From NCBI GenBank assembly GCA_034401795.1, contig CM067372.1, positions 32,542,571-32,606,570 of the forward strand: 64,000 nucleotides of DNA. Reading direction: 5' to 3'. The DNA is from Chaetoderma sp. LZ-2023a (taxonomy: Eukaryota; Mollusca; Caudofoveata; Chaetodermatida; Chaetodermatidae). A program made the translations under genes and the position numbers. The first letter of the stretch is position 1, and each line of letters starts with the position of its first letter. This document shows positions 48,191 to 59,863 of the stretch, piece by piece. A model generated the notes under the pieces. That model saw only the letters and a list, made by a program, of their open reading frames with translations, was not told where the DNA came from and searched no databases.

Positions 48191-48588
48191 CTGAAACATA
48201 GATAAATTAATTCAACGTTTTAATTCATTATATTAGACTGCTGTAGCGTTCAGAAAACTGTGTTATTGACTGCTGTTTGCGTTCTGAGAGTGACTCCGTT
48301 TTCCACAAAATGGACACCAGTCAGTGAGCGGATAAAAGCGTGAAAATAGCATTGCATATAAGATCCATGCCACCTATCAGACAATTCGATTTCATTACGA
48401 TAAAAAAACACACAATGTGGTATTCGCACACAGACAGTAAAACAATGAAATATATACGTAAAAGATATATAAAACAAAATATACATAAGCAGTTAAAAAA
48501 AACTAAAAAAACGAAGCAAAAACCCTAAGTTTAGGACGGCCGCAGCTAGGTTTGGTAGTAGATCACTATGTTGTTATGATTGCTATGG

Positions 48589-50238
48589 TCACAGAGGCAT
48601 ATCATCATTAGCAATTCCATTAAGCTGCGTCTGATGTTTTATCAGGCACGACTGTACAAATGTAATTACGGTTTTTGATACCTCAGTATCTCCGGCGTTA
48701 CATGACATTAGAAAGACGAATCGTTGATATGTTATGTATGAGTTAATTGTTTTGAGGAGAATTCGTCGTTCCGTGATGTACGCCGGGCAGTTGATGAGAA
48801 AATGCTTCTTATCCTCAATGTGCCCAGTGTTACACATTTTGCATAGTCTGCATTCAAGTGGTACCTTGTTATGTCTGCCTACTTCGATTTCAAGGCTGTG
48901 TGCACTGACCCGTAATTTAGTAAATTGCTTACGTTCTAGGAAATTCCGGCAACTAATCAAGTAGTTTTCGAGTTTAAATTCAGACTTGAATAATGCATAG
49001 GAGCGTAACTTAGAGTCCGGAATTTGAAGATTACGTCTCCAGCACTCAATATATTTGGACTGCATTGAACTTGTCAACTTTTTTGCTACAGAATTTGGGT
49101 ACATAACTGTTTCGCTGCTCCAACAATGGTCCAAACAGAAATGACCAAGTAGTTCCTTGATAAAGTATGACCAATTAGATTTAGATATAAGATTAGAATT
49201 GGATTCAAGGTATGTTTTACGAACTATGGAAGTGTCGTCTAGTGCACGCAGCCTGAACCAGTATTTAATGGACAATTTTAAGGCAGAAATAAGAATTGTG
49301 TGATGACCCAGTTCCCCACGGATAGCATCATTGGTTGCCTTTCTGTGTGTTCCCAACAGATATTTGCAAAATTTAACCATGACACTCTCCGCGGGTAGGT
49401 TATCACATACAATTTTGAAGCCGTGGTTTCTCAGTCCTTATAGAAAGTAAGGCGCCCAAACCTCACTCCCATACATGAGAATCGGAGAGATTAGTCTGTT
49501 AAAAAGAATAAGCGCCGTAGTAATGTTAGACCTAACATTGGCTTGCTTCAATTTGAAAATCGCCTTGGTAGCTTGGTCGCAAAGGCGTTCGCATGCTGGC
49601 TTAAAGTTACCAGATGGGACAAATAAAATACCTAGGTAACAATAGGACTGTACAATTTCAATAACGTTCCCAATATAAGTAAATAAATGATCACTCAATA
49701 ATTTCCCGCCCTTATTGAAAATTATAATCTTGCTTTTCAGAAGGTTAACCTCTAGACCCCATTTTCCACAGTAATCACTTAGATTATTAAGTGACGCTTG
49801 GAGGCCAGTTTGCGATTTGGAGAGTAGCACCAGATCGTCTGCATAAAGAGGACAGTTAATGGGTGTATTATCTAAGGTAACGGGGGCAGGTTGCTCGCTG
49901 AATATGCTTGGCAGGTCACGGATATACAGATTAAATAATAATGGTCTGAGTACGCAGCCTTGGTTAAGACCAACACTTGACAAAAAAGGATTGCTATGAT
50001 AACTTTTTAATTTCTCCGCGTAGGAAACTGTCGAGTACATACTTTGAAGTATAGTAAGAAAGTTACCACCTATATCGGATAGAAGTAGTTTATACAGCAG
50101 GGCATTCCTTGATACTGTGTCAAATGCTGATTTAAAATCTACCAAAAAACAATACAAATACATCTTGGATCGTTTCGCATATTTTTCGATCATGAGAATT
50201 ATAATCAAGGTGATCAAAATAAACCGAGACAGACACAC
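48589..50238 (-). pseudogene. LINE (non-LTR) reverse transcriptase ORF, one in-frame stop
   Basis: Reverse transcriptase and C-terminal part of a non-LTR retrotransposon of the CR1/Jockey-like type. Motif A is FLVDFKSAFDTVSR; motif B is GLNQGCVLRPLLFNLYIRDL; motif C is CPLYADDLVLLSKS. Then come KSKIIIF, YCYLGILF, and ISPILMYGSEVWAPYF. A C-terminal CxxC..H..C-like knuckle reads CRLCKMCN...HFLINC. The ORF is broken only by TAA at 49,438-49,440; the 57 bases before the next Met are in the same frame, so about 549 residues are otherwise continuous. The 5' end (N-terminal part and endonuclease) is missing. It lies in an aminopeptidase intron in the same orientation as the gene. A fairly recent, 5'-truncated insertion is inferred. 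Confidence 0.9.
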
Positions 50239-50265
50239 TATATGCCAACACCTGGCTCCGGCGTT

Positions 50266-50657
50266 GTTACTCCCGCTTGTGTCAACGTAACCCTTTAATG
50301 GTCAAAGTGAGCAAAAAACAAATTTGCAGTGGTCTTCAGACATGCCTATTTGAAAAGCCTATTTTTTAATATTTACTACTAGAATGACTGGCTCGGTAAC
50401 CGAGCCAGTCATTCTAGTGGTAAATTTTCAAAAGTACTATTCTCTCGGCCTGCAGATAGGCACTGGCTAAGTATAAACTTTCATTTCCTTTACCATTACC
50501 CCTTTAGTGGTCAAGACGGCGAAAAAATATTCAGTAGTAAATTTAATAGTCTTCTAAAAATAAATATCTAGAAAAATAGTGACTATCAAAATGTTTAATT
50601 GATCTATCAAGTAGTATTTTGAGCGCTTTGAGGCGCTGTTGACACAAGAGGGGTTAA
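50266..50657. mobile_element. Palindromic TTAA-type MITE, copy 2 (family C)
   Basis: Terminal inverted repeats: the left end after TTAC reads TCCCGCTTGTGTCAAC; the right end, read inward after TTAA, is CCCCTCTTGTGTCAAC. An intact TTAA is on the right (50,654-50,657) and a one-base variant on the left. This fits a piggyBac-like TTAA target. A perfect 39-nt palindrome (50,379-50,417) sits inside around GGCTCGGTAACCGAGCC. It encodes nothing. It lies in an aminopeptidase intron, next to the LINE copy. Copy 1 is at 41,162-41,466. Confidence 0.75.
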
Positions 50658-50718
50658 ATAAACAGTTTGATTAATGTGTTACCCAACATATATCACAGGA
50701 GGTCTCGAGATACACGAG

Positions 50719-50721
<3 letters not shown>

Positions 50722-50767
<46 letters not shown>

Positions 50768-50776
50768 ATATATATA
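50722..50776. repeat. (TA)n microsatellite
   Basis: About 55 bp with one TTTA break, in an aminopeptidase intron. Confidence 0.93.
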
Positions 50777-51250
50777 GATACCCGTACTTTAAACAGGCGA
50801 TTGATGTTATAACTACATCATCAGCTATATCAGGTAGAAGGTATCCAAGATGTATTACGGTAATTTCATTTCAATTTGTTTACTTTTACAACATTGATTA
50901 AATGAGGAGGCAAAATGAATGCCTCCCTAATTACAAAGCGTTGTATCCATTGTCAAATATCTGGCATTATCTCTCAATAGTGAAATTTAGTTTTAAAGCT
51001 GATATTAGGCTTAGAGCCTACTCGGATCTGTATTTAAATTTAATGAACGTATCATGGTCACACGCACACTCCACCTCCACCATATATATCATGATTTATC
51101 CAGACCCGGCCATTGTATTTTGAGATACTTTACCCGCAAACTAACAATCTAACACACAGACATGACAGGCGTGCACGCATGGGCTTATTACATAGCATTT
51201 CTGGGGGGGGGGTTGATTTCATTAACACTTAGACGGCACGTTTATCATAC

Positions 51251-51391
51251 CTATCAATGAGTTTTTGCCAGTTAGACCTAATCCACAACCAGACGAGCTG
51301 ACGAGAGACTGGGTTGTAATTGACATAGTTAACTAGCGTGAATACATCCTGCGAGGCAACCACTGATTCATTCAAAGCCGAGTTCAATAAT
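51251..51391 (-). CDS. M1 aminopeptidase, C-terminal-domain exon 2 of 4
   Basis: Continues in phase from the exon at 53,180-53,350 (AA+A makes Lys). It reads LLNSALNESVVASQDVFTLV, then NYNPVSRQLVWLWIRSNW, then QKLIDR. This matches the M1 segment 'LLN..LNES.IRSQD...V...V..NPVGR.LAW.F.R.NW..L..R'. The acceptor is TTTCACAG (51,392-51,394 holds the CAG complement); the donor is AG|GTATGA at 51,249-51,250. It is 141 nt long, ending with 2 nt that join G of the next exon to make Arg. The upstream intron (51,392-53,179) contains three family A repeats. Confidence 0.92.
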
Positions 51392-51497
51392 CTGTGAAAA
51401 AACAACAAGAAATCACATTAGACTACATTTGTAGTGATTCATCTTCAATAGACCATTTGTTCATTTAGCTGAGTGATATAGCATCATCACCAATTCA

Positions 51498-51878
51498 CAT
51501 TTCCAGAGTATGCACCCATCATATGACGTCATAATCATCTACGTGATGTGTAGAATGACAGCATAATGGATGACGTCATGAATGATGTCGATAAGTACGG
51601 CACGAACGCATATTTGAAGACGGTCTATGCGTTGTTGTACAAATTGTATGTCTTTACTGTTTAATAAATATTATGTTGGAAACTAATTTCACAGTGCGCT
51701 TATAGGCAGCAACAGCACCCAGTCAAATTAGTTACAAAATATTCAACAGCTTAATTGTATAGTTTTCAGGAAATTGATAGCTAGGGCATTCGGTGATTGA
51801 TCAGTCCCAACACGGCGAGGTGTGGGTGCAGCTTAGCTAGTGACGGGCGGGGCATGGCTAAAAATGGAAAGGTCCATT
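51498..51878 (+). mobile_element. Family A repeat in aminopeptidase intron
   Basis: Same subfamily as 588-970: ATTTCCAGAGTATGCACCCA, TGACGTCA at 51,524-51,531 and again near 51,571, TTTAATAAATATTATGTTGG, GGCAGCAACAGCACCCAGTC, GACGGGCGGGGCATGGC, GGAAAGGTCC. The first hairpin arm is shortened. It lies just upstream (in gene direction) of the exon ending at 51,391. Confidence 0.82.
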
Positions 51879-52195
51879 CCCACCGGCACCTGTTTCACAG
51901 AGGCTACTTAAGTACACCAGGCTACTTAAGTATGGCTTAAATTTCAAATGAGACGGGCTGATTGACCTGTTTCTCCTGTAATAAGACAGGTCGTAACTCA
52001 CGCACCTTCCTGAAACCACGCCCACTCCTCGCCACACACCCTCCCAATATCTGGATTTCTAGGCTATTGACCACCAGTTTCAGTCGTCTTCTGAGTCCGC
52101 ATCGGATCGACGCAGCATGCATAGCATTTATAATGTACTAGCATCAACGCTAGCGTACTCAGAAAAGGTTAAAACAATGAAGGAATCTAGTTTAA

Positions 52196-52576
52196 CCATC
52201 AATCATATGACAAAATAGACCACAACGTCACGTGTAGGCAGACGTCGTAATCAATTACATCATGAATGGCACGAATTAATCCGTCATAAAGGCATAATAG
52301 TCTGTCAAGTTGCACGAATTGTATGTCTTTGCTATTTAATAAAGATTCTGTTGAATATTTTGAAACAAATTCACTTGGCGCTGCTGTTGACATAGGTAGA
52401 AACAACACCCAGTTAAATTAGTTTCAACATATTAAACAGCTTGCCTATATAGTTTTCTGGAAACTGAAATTATATGGATCGATTGATGCCAACACGGGCC
52501 AAGCGTGGGTGGAGCATAGCTAGAGGTGGGTGGAGCTTAGCTAGAGATGGGTGGAGCATAGCTAAAACTGGATTCC
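52196..52576 (+). mobile_element. Family A repeat in aminopeptidase intron
   Basis: ATCAATCATATGAC, CACGTGTAGGCAGACGTCG, TTTAATAAAGATTCTGTTGA, hairpin CTTGGCGCTGCTGTTGAC / GTAGAAACAACACCCAG. Its end carries three tandem copies of a GGTGGGTGGAGCWTAGCTAG-like unit (52,505-52,570). Confidence 0.8.
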
Positions 52577-52764
52577 TCAGGGATAAACGTGTTCAATAGA
52601 TGCATAAAATATATCAGCCTAAAAGCAAAGGATATTATATGCTAGAAACGGGTGTCTTATAGATCAAGGGAGATAAACTTGGCTGGTGATCAGACTGGTT
52701 CGGGTGTACTGTAAGATGCTTAATTATTAGAGAAATCAATTTCAAGCTTGGCCCTATGTCTCGA

Positions 52765-53165
52765 AAATTTCGATATACGCTCCGCCTACTTTGTGTGCGC
52801 ATCTGAAACGATTTTAACACATTGAACACTGAATTTCCATAATCACAATTGCAAGGTAACTATACAGGTAAGGTGTTGAACATATTAACTTTTACAGCAT
52901 TGATAACGGCTGTCGTCCTCATCAGAAGACAACTTACAGTCAAATTAGTTTCAAAATAACCAACAGAAGTTTATTAACTTGCCAAACAAAAAATATAAAA
53001 AAGGTTTATTACCTTGTAAATTCACCAGAGACATACACTTCATGCGAATACTGCCGGATCTTTGTCACCTTCGTGACAGATAGACATCACTTAATTGTGA
53101 CGTCAGCTTGCTAGTTACATATTTTGATTATGACGTCAGACACTCGAGTGACAGGTCGGATCCCT
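52765..53165 (-). mobile_element. Family A repeat in aminopeptidase intron, reverse
   Basis: TACGCTCCGCCTACTTTGTG, AACTATACAGGTAAGGTG (donor match), CAGTCAAATTAGTTTCAAAA, AAGTTTATTAAC, two CRE sites (TTGTGACGTCAGC, ATTATGACGTCAGACAC), GAGTGACAGGTCGGATCC. The loop is replaced by unrelated sequence. Confidence 0.75.
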
Positions 53166-53179
53166 CAATTACAACTCAC

Positions 53180-53350
53180 TTATATATAAGCCATGTATAT
53201 CGAGTCTGGGAGAGTGAGTACATCAATCGCAGTTTCTCTTGCGGTGTTGTCTCAGCTATATAGAGACCCCACACCTTATTCCAGTCATCTACAGTACCGG
53301 CCTCTTGCATTCCATAGCCATATACACGACTGCGCAGGTCAGGTTGTGGG
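53180..53350 (-). CDS. M1 aminopeptidase (aminopeptidase N type), C-terminal-domain exon 1 of 4
   Basis: Part of a zinc aminopeptidase of the M1 family (aminopeptidase N / ERAP group), which removes N-terminal residues from peptides, usually as a membrane ectoenzyme. The exon reads PDLRSRVYGYGM, then DDWNKVWGLY, then SQTRYTWLIYK. This fits the family pattern 'NPDLR..VY.YGI..G....W...W..Y......EK..LL.AL......WLL' in the helical ERAP1-like C-terminal domain. The acceptor is TATTCCAG just upstream (53,351 and above); the donor is AA|GTGAGT at 53,178-53,179. It is 171 nt long, with 1 nt carried in and 2 nt carried out, matching the next exon. Catalytic-domain exons (GAMEN, HExxH) are not in the window; upstream lies only about 150 bp before the gap. 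The family call is firm; orthology to a named gene is not. Confidence 0.9.
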
Positions 53351-53500
53351 CTGGAATAGATAGAAACACTTATCTTTCTTTCACATTCGCATGAACCTTT
53401 TCCATATCACGACCAGTGCATCTAGACGTATTAATAGCAGAAGACTCTGCTATAGAATCTGTGGGCAGTGTTTGGGGAACTTGGTTTGAATATGGTTTTC

Positions 53501-54000
53501 NNNNNNNNNNNNNNNNNNNNNNNNNNNNNNNNNNNNNNNNNNNNNNNNNNNNNNNNNNNNNNNNNNNNNNNNNNNNNNNNNNNNNNNNNNNNNNNNNNNN
53601 NNNNNNNNNNNNNNNNNNNNNNNNNNNNNNNNNNNNNNNNNNNNNNNNNNNNNNNNNNNNNNNNNNNNNNNNNNNNNNNNNNNNNNNNNNNNNNNNNNNN
53701 NNNNNNNNNNNNNNNNNNNNNNNNNNNNNNNNNNNNNNNNNNNNNNNNNNNNNNNNNNNNNNNNNNNNNNNNNNNNNNNNNNNNNNNNNNNNNNNNNNNN
53801 NNNNNNNNNNNNNNNNNNNNNNNNNNNNNNNNNNNNNNNNNNNNNNNNNNNNNNNNNNNNNNNNNNNNNNNNNNNNNNNNNNNNNNNNNNNNNNNNNNNN
53901 NNNNNNNNNNNNNNNNNNNNNNNNNNNNNNNNNNNNNNNNNNNNNNNNNNNNNNNNNNNNNNNNNNNNNNNNNNNNNNNNNNNNNNNNNNNNNNNNNNNN
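53501..54000. other. Assembly gap, 500 N
   Basis: Exactly 500 consecutive N. The round number indicates an arbitrary scaffolding spacer, so the real distance and orientation between the two sides are unknown. Confidence 1.
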
Positions 54001-54312
54001 ACGTCATGAATGATTCGAAATAGTCTGTGTTTAGCACTTAATTGTCCGACACGTTGCACGAATTGTAAGCCCTTGCTATTTAATAAACATGCTGTTGAAT
54101 AATTTGAAACCAAGTTGTCTGGACGCTGTTGCTGCCACAGCGACAGCGCCCAGTCGAATTAGTTTCAAAATATTCAACTTCTTACCTGCATAGGTTTCTT
54201 GAAATTGATAGTCATGGAGCTCAAAGATCGATCGATCGATCCCAACACGAGCGTGGTGTGGGTGGAGCTGAGATAGAGATGGGCGGGGCATAGCTAAAAC
54301 TGGAAAGGTTCA
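54001..54312 (+). mobile_element. Family A repeat, right arm, cut by the gap
   Basis: Mirror of 35,912-36,220. The first bases after the gap fall inside its CRE region, so the contig end lies in a repeat. Confidence 0.85.
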
Positions 54313-54335
54313 TTCTTGCTATGAAATCCAATGGA

Positions 54336-54620
54336 GAGACATTTCTAGCTATGCCCCGCCCATTTATAACTAAGTTCCGCCCACTTTGTACGCGTGTTTG
54401 AATCAATTTTAATGTTTAGTACCTAGTATTCCAGGAATCTCAATTTCACTGTGAATATACAGTTAAGCAGTTGAATATTTTGAAACTAATCTGGCTCGGA
54501 GCTGTAGCTACTTAGATTGTAATTTCACCAAACACACACATTTCAGACGAATACTGTCGGACCTGTTCCCGTTTCGTCTTGGACCTCCGTCGTTTAACTG
54601 TGACGTCACCTAACATGTGA
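54336..54620 (-). mobile_element. Family A repeat, right arm
   Basis: Mirror of 35,605-35,885: GCCCCGCCCATTTATAACTA to TGTGACGTCACC. Confidence 0.75.
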
Positions 54621-54957
54621 CACGCTTTGATTATAAGGCCTCATACAACAGGGCGGGTCCCTCCATCATAGATGGGTGGTGATGATTGACATATTGACTT
54701 CGACGGTAGGTATCATATAAACATAACATCATATCAACTAATTTTGTGCCAGAAAGCGGAGCAAACAGATTGGATGCGCAGTTAAGAGAAATTATCTCGT
54801 GTGTATTGAGTGGCCATTAGCGTAGTTTAACAACCCTTAGGATAAAGGTAATTGACTGCGTCAAGCTAGTGAATCACGGTTAACACGATCCGCAGCGATT
54901 CCTGAGGTATCATGATTCTCATAAATACACAAATTCTTGTCTGAATGTCATACCAAT

Positions 54958-55288
54958 TCATGAATCCATTTCCTCACTCAATCATAAGGCGCCATAATAA
55001 ACTACGTGACGTGTAGGCTGACGTCATAATCATGACGTCATGAATGACTCGATATAGTCCGTCTTTAACGCTTAGTAGTCCGACACGTTGTACGAATAGT
55101 ATGTCTTTACCATTTAATAAACATTCTGTTGAATATTTTGAAACTAATTTGACTAGGTGCTGTTGCGGGTTTCCTGTATAGTTTTCTGGAAATTGATAGT
55201 CAAGACGTCCAGGGATCGATCGATCGCAATACGAGCGAGGTGTGGACGGAGCTTAACTAGGGATGGGCGGAAAAGTGGAGAGGCCCAT
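54958..55288 (+). mobile_element. Family A repeat, right arm
   Basis: Mirror of 34,935-35,262, including two TGACGTCA sites near 55,019 and 55,036. Confidence 0.8.
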
Positions 55289-55428
55289 TAGAAAACGTAT
55301 TTTTGTCGGTTGAATGGCATAACGAGATGGCCGATCATTACAGTAGAGGCGTATTACTTACATCGATACATAGCCAGGATTTCTGGTACAAGGCCTGAAT
55401 GATCTTCAGCAGAATGCAGTTGCTTCTC

Positions 55429-57388
55429 CTATTGTTTTATTCTCTTGCAACTTCCTATTGACACGTTGTTGTACAGAATGCCGTGTGTGTTCAGGGATTT
55501 GTCTAGGCGGTTCTTGAAGAAATTTACTGATGGTGCAGATACAACCTCCTCTGTGGGCCGTTGTAGTTTTTCACAACATTCGGTGAGAAGTGATTTTGAT
55601 TTCGTAATGATGTGGTGGGTTGCAGATATATTCTCATGCTGTTTCATCTCGTATGCTGGCTCTCCATTAGCTGGCGCCGTAGTTTGATAAATGTGCGTTC
55701 TTCTTCATCATACGTACCAATGATGATTTTATATAGATCTATCATATCAACCCTCTTCCTTATGTAAGCTAATGTTGGTAATCTTAGTCTTCTCAGTCTC
55801 TTTGTGATAAACTGTCTTTGAATACACACATGTGCTTAGTGGGTGAACATTGTTTCCTTTCTAGCATACATACGTGTTTAATTTTATTGTGTGAACACAC
55901 TGGGATCACAAATTCAAGGTCTGTCATCACTAGACTCGTATATAGTGTTATAAAAATATTTCTTTCGCATGCAAAGTTATGGAAGACTGGAACGTTCTTA
56001 TGATAACGAACACAGAATTCGCTTTCTTTACTTTTTCGCCAATATGGTCTTCGAAACTGACCTGTGCATCATATGGACACCCCGATATCATTTTCAATAT
56101 TTTCATATGTTTGTATGAATTTGCCATGCAGTGTGTATTTCCATTGTGGATCTAATGGTTTCCCCCAGTCTACATGTGCTTTCGGTTGTCTGGATGTACC
56201 TGTAGTTGTCATGTTCTGCTCCAGTCCCCCATCATATCAAGGTCTTACTGCAGGCTCAACTGGTCATCGTCTATCCATAATCCGCTTGCATATCTGAGTA
56301 GGCTACTATCAACAAAAAGGTATATTTCGGAGTTTACGTTGCCTGAAAGGTAATTTATTATCAGAAATGACGAAGCTCGACTTTACGACTTTGCAATGAA
56401 CTATGTGGCTTGATTTCATATATAAATAATTATAGAAGGATTATCAATACACTTATCAGTGGCCATGACCTTTGACCTTTTGCCCCAAAAGTAATTGTCT
56501 CCCCACCTCTCACTATCAAGTTCTCAAGTGTGGATGCATTATGATTAACACAACATGAGATATGAACTGCTCAGTTGAGTTAAAAGTAAAATGTTATTCA
56601 ATATGACATTCAACCTTTGATGCCAATCTATTAATGCTATGACATTTCATTATATGGAAGGATGTGTTTGAATGTGAGCCCTGTATGCCAAATATGAGAT
56701 ATAAACTGCTAAGTTAAGATAAACTCAAAATACTATGTTGAAAAAACTCATAGGTCTTAGCAAGGACACGGAGAGCTTGATCTTTGAAAATTTGACTCCA
56801 GCACAGACCCATATGGCATACTCGACGCTACATCTATGCATCTTGAGTGCTCCACGTTTCTGAAAAGCTGGCTGTTGCAGTCTATTTTCAAGAAGGTTTT
56901 GTATCCATTTTACAGAACAGTTACCGTGTTTAACTAGTTTGCCACCAGTTTTTAATATAGGTCTTTTGTATCAAAGCCTTCTGGTAGTCCATATAGACAA
57001 AGTATGTTGCGTGGCCTTGATGCAATGCCATTCCCCATTTATCTAATACTGCCAATAGTTGTAGCGTGGTAGATCTCTCAGAAATACATATACATTGCCA
57101 TTCTCGAAAGGGGCCATTCACTTCATATGGTCGATAACGTGTTTTCTGACAGATTTCCATATCTTTGTATGCAACATAAGTAAGGTTTCCTGGTCTATAC
57201 TTACCAGCTTGACGTCTATCAGTTTTCATGAAGATTGCTGTGATCTGAGCCTTATTGTAGTCGTTCGGTATCGACATTGTCTGCAGTGACTTACAAATAA
57301 CAGCGTAACTCACAAACCTAGGTCCTAGCCATTCTCTTCGTGCTTCACTGGTTCCCTTACTCCTAGTCTGAAATCTCACGCATACCAA
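55429..57388 (-). pseudogene. LINE reverse transcriptase fragment (CR1-like), right arm
   Basis: Mirror of 32,832-34,792 with a few substitutions: MKT for MKS, REW for REL, EER for EAR, LME for LMV. Same lesions, so the LINE was already dead before the copies diverged. Confidence 0.88.
56466..56478 (-). promoter_or_regulatory. DR1 nuclear-receptor-type motif, right arm
   Basis: Mirror of 33,742-33,754. Confidence 0.3.
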
Positions 57389-57593
57389 GGAAAGACAGAG
57401 GTACTATTTGAGGCGCCAAACCTTGTGGTTGAAACAAGACAGTGACGTAAATAATGGAAAATACGAAGGACAATAAACCACCGGATTGGACGAACCACCA
57501 CCACTACACCACTCCCCCACCCCACCCCACCCCACCTCCGATTTCTAAACGAAACGGCACTAGCTATAACTAGTCCACGAACCATGCTTTTTA

Positions 57594-57655
57594 ATACTGG
57601 ACGGTCAGTATGGCGTTATTCCTGATTAACCCTCTAGTGAGAACACGGCATTAGA
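57594..57655. mobile_element. Family B half copy, right arm
   Basis: Mirror of 32,571-32,627. Confidence 0.55.
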
Positions 57656-57672
57656 CATGATTCACAATTAGA

Positions 57673-57774
57673 CTAAGGCCGTGTTCTCACCAGAGACTTA
57701 ATCCGCAATAACACCATACTTCAGTATGGCGTTATTCCGGATTAAGTCTCTAGTGAGAACACGGCCTAAGGTAT
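57673..57774. mobile_element. Family B hairpin MITE, right arm
   Basis: Mirror of 32,451-32,549. Confidence 0.75.
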
Positions 57775-59448
57775 ACCGTATTATCTTAATTATCTGCAAG
57801 TGTAAGCAGGCTACATGTATCTTGACATCGTGATTCTTACAGGTGTATGTTGCGATAAGGAATGTCCAAGCTGATGGTGGATACTGTATGTTTGTCTACA
57901 TCACGTTTTAGAAAATTTGGCAGCGTGTAGTTGACATGAGGACAAGCGGAACCTTCATCCGGTTCATCTACCAGGGATTTGCCGTGTTTTCACTCTATAT
58001 TCTTGCGTGTGCAGTGCGCAAATTTACCATGTGTCAAAACTGTATTCTCGCGTACCTGCCTGCCTCGTGATCATCAATGGCTTATTGTCCTCCAAGCGAA
58101 GAAGAGCGTGCGGAGTCGAAGGCATACACCAGGATTGTTTATAAAGCCCGGTGTTATCTTTACTGGAGCTAAATTCTCGCCTCACTATTTTGTTTATATT
58201 CTGAGTCTGATTAAAGATTGGATGACGATGTCTGTGTGAGGAATGAGGGAAATTGAACCTTGGTGTAACAGAAATATTCGCAGCCCGATGAATATGAGGC
58301 GAGTAAATATGAGACAATTCGGGATTGTTTTAAGAGATGGTGAATCTTTCGGGCTTTTAAGGACATCCGAGATGCGTGCCAGCAAACAAACATAAACAAG
58401 ACGCTCCTCTCATGTTTTTATAATAAAAAATCTCATAGAATTCAACATTGCTTATAGAAACGTGATAATAAGTCAAATTAACCGCGCTTGGCCTGTGGAT
58501 TTCATCCCACGTAAGGAGATGACGGGATGACGTCCGGAGCTTCAGGACAGGAGATTATAATGACCTTTCGAGCGACGACGGAGACAAAGATGTCACCAAT
58601 TGCTCCCCGATGGCGCATTATGATAGACCTGTGCGAAAATGTTCCCATCCAGTACGCTATAAACACACTTTACTCATCGTGTTTATGGTCGAGAAATGTT
58701 TCATAAATATGAAGCCGCTATGATTTATTGCCACGGAGACAAATGAAAACATGAGCATTGATTATATCAACACGGCTGTCAATTCACTTGATATCCATAA
58801 TACGCCGAGCGTGGCGTATCATTGACAACAAGAAGAGTCCAGACTTGCCGCTACCTAATATCATATTTGCCAGGCAAGTTTACTAAATATCAATTTGAAC
58901 TATAGGCAAAACCCCTTCTAAATGGCATTTAATTATCACTGTTAAATAATCTTTTCTGATCACGTGTCTCTCGTCATTGTTACTGTGAAGTTCATGTGTG
59001 TAGAGTTTAAGATGTTTTATAAATTTCGATGTGTCGTCGAGCTGGGGGGGGGGGTATTTTTGTCCAGTTGCGAAATGAAATCCAATGTTAATTAGCGTGA
59101 ACCGTCAAAAGTACGTAACAATGATCTACTTTTGATACGTGACACATTTACATAGAAAATCGTTTATACACCAAGTCTAGTAAATGGACAATATATACGA
59201 AAAACGTTCAGCTACCACGCGGCCAGGTATAAGCTATGATAGTCAGTGAAACGTTACATGGCAATAAGATGTCAGCTAACGTCACATTTAGGCTATACGT
59301 CTCAATCAGATGACGTCAGTTGTCGTAGTTTATCGGAGCAATGCCAGGAAAGAAGACATGCTTCTAATTAATTAGTTTTCTACAAAAGCAACATTCGCCA
59401 ATCAGGTCAAATCTGGTGAGCATTGTACAATCCAAGGTTAACAGAGCA

Positions 59449-59842
59449 AATAGGCAAACTGGCTAATACGAAGATCGTTTACATACTGAGATGGACCATT
59501 CAAGACTTTAAGTTAGACCCATCCTGCAATATGGAAAGGGTGCCGGACTGCCCTCACTGAATAAGGACTATGTCATTCTAGAAGCTGTACAGCATAGAGC
59601 CACGAGATGGTACCTTCAATAAAATACCATGCGTATGCACAAAGACTGCAACTTTTAAATGTTCCATCTCTGTACTATCACCGAGACAGGTTATGACAGA
59701 AACTTATACGAATGTGTAGTGAATGGCCCAAGTCTAAATTGTTTCATTCCAGACTAGATGAATTTTGGAGTAGTTTCTGGTATATTTAAGAGCCTATACA
59801 ATAAGACAAATATTTCGCTGCAAACAGTGCATCCCTAATTAC
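59449..59842 (+). pseudogene. Second LINE C-terminal fragment, right arm
   Basis: Mirror copy of 30,395-30,790 with the same VRPILQYGKG and VQHRATR segments and the same frameshift. Confidence 0.75.
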
Positions 59843-59863
59843 AAAGCCTCACTAACTCATACT

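Noticed and set aside
53370-54113. Open frames of 180-247 codons across the N run
   Set aside because: They consist mainly of unknown bases; not evidence of coding.
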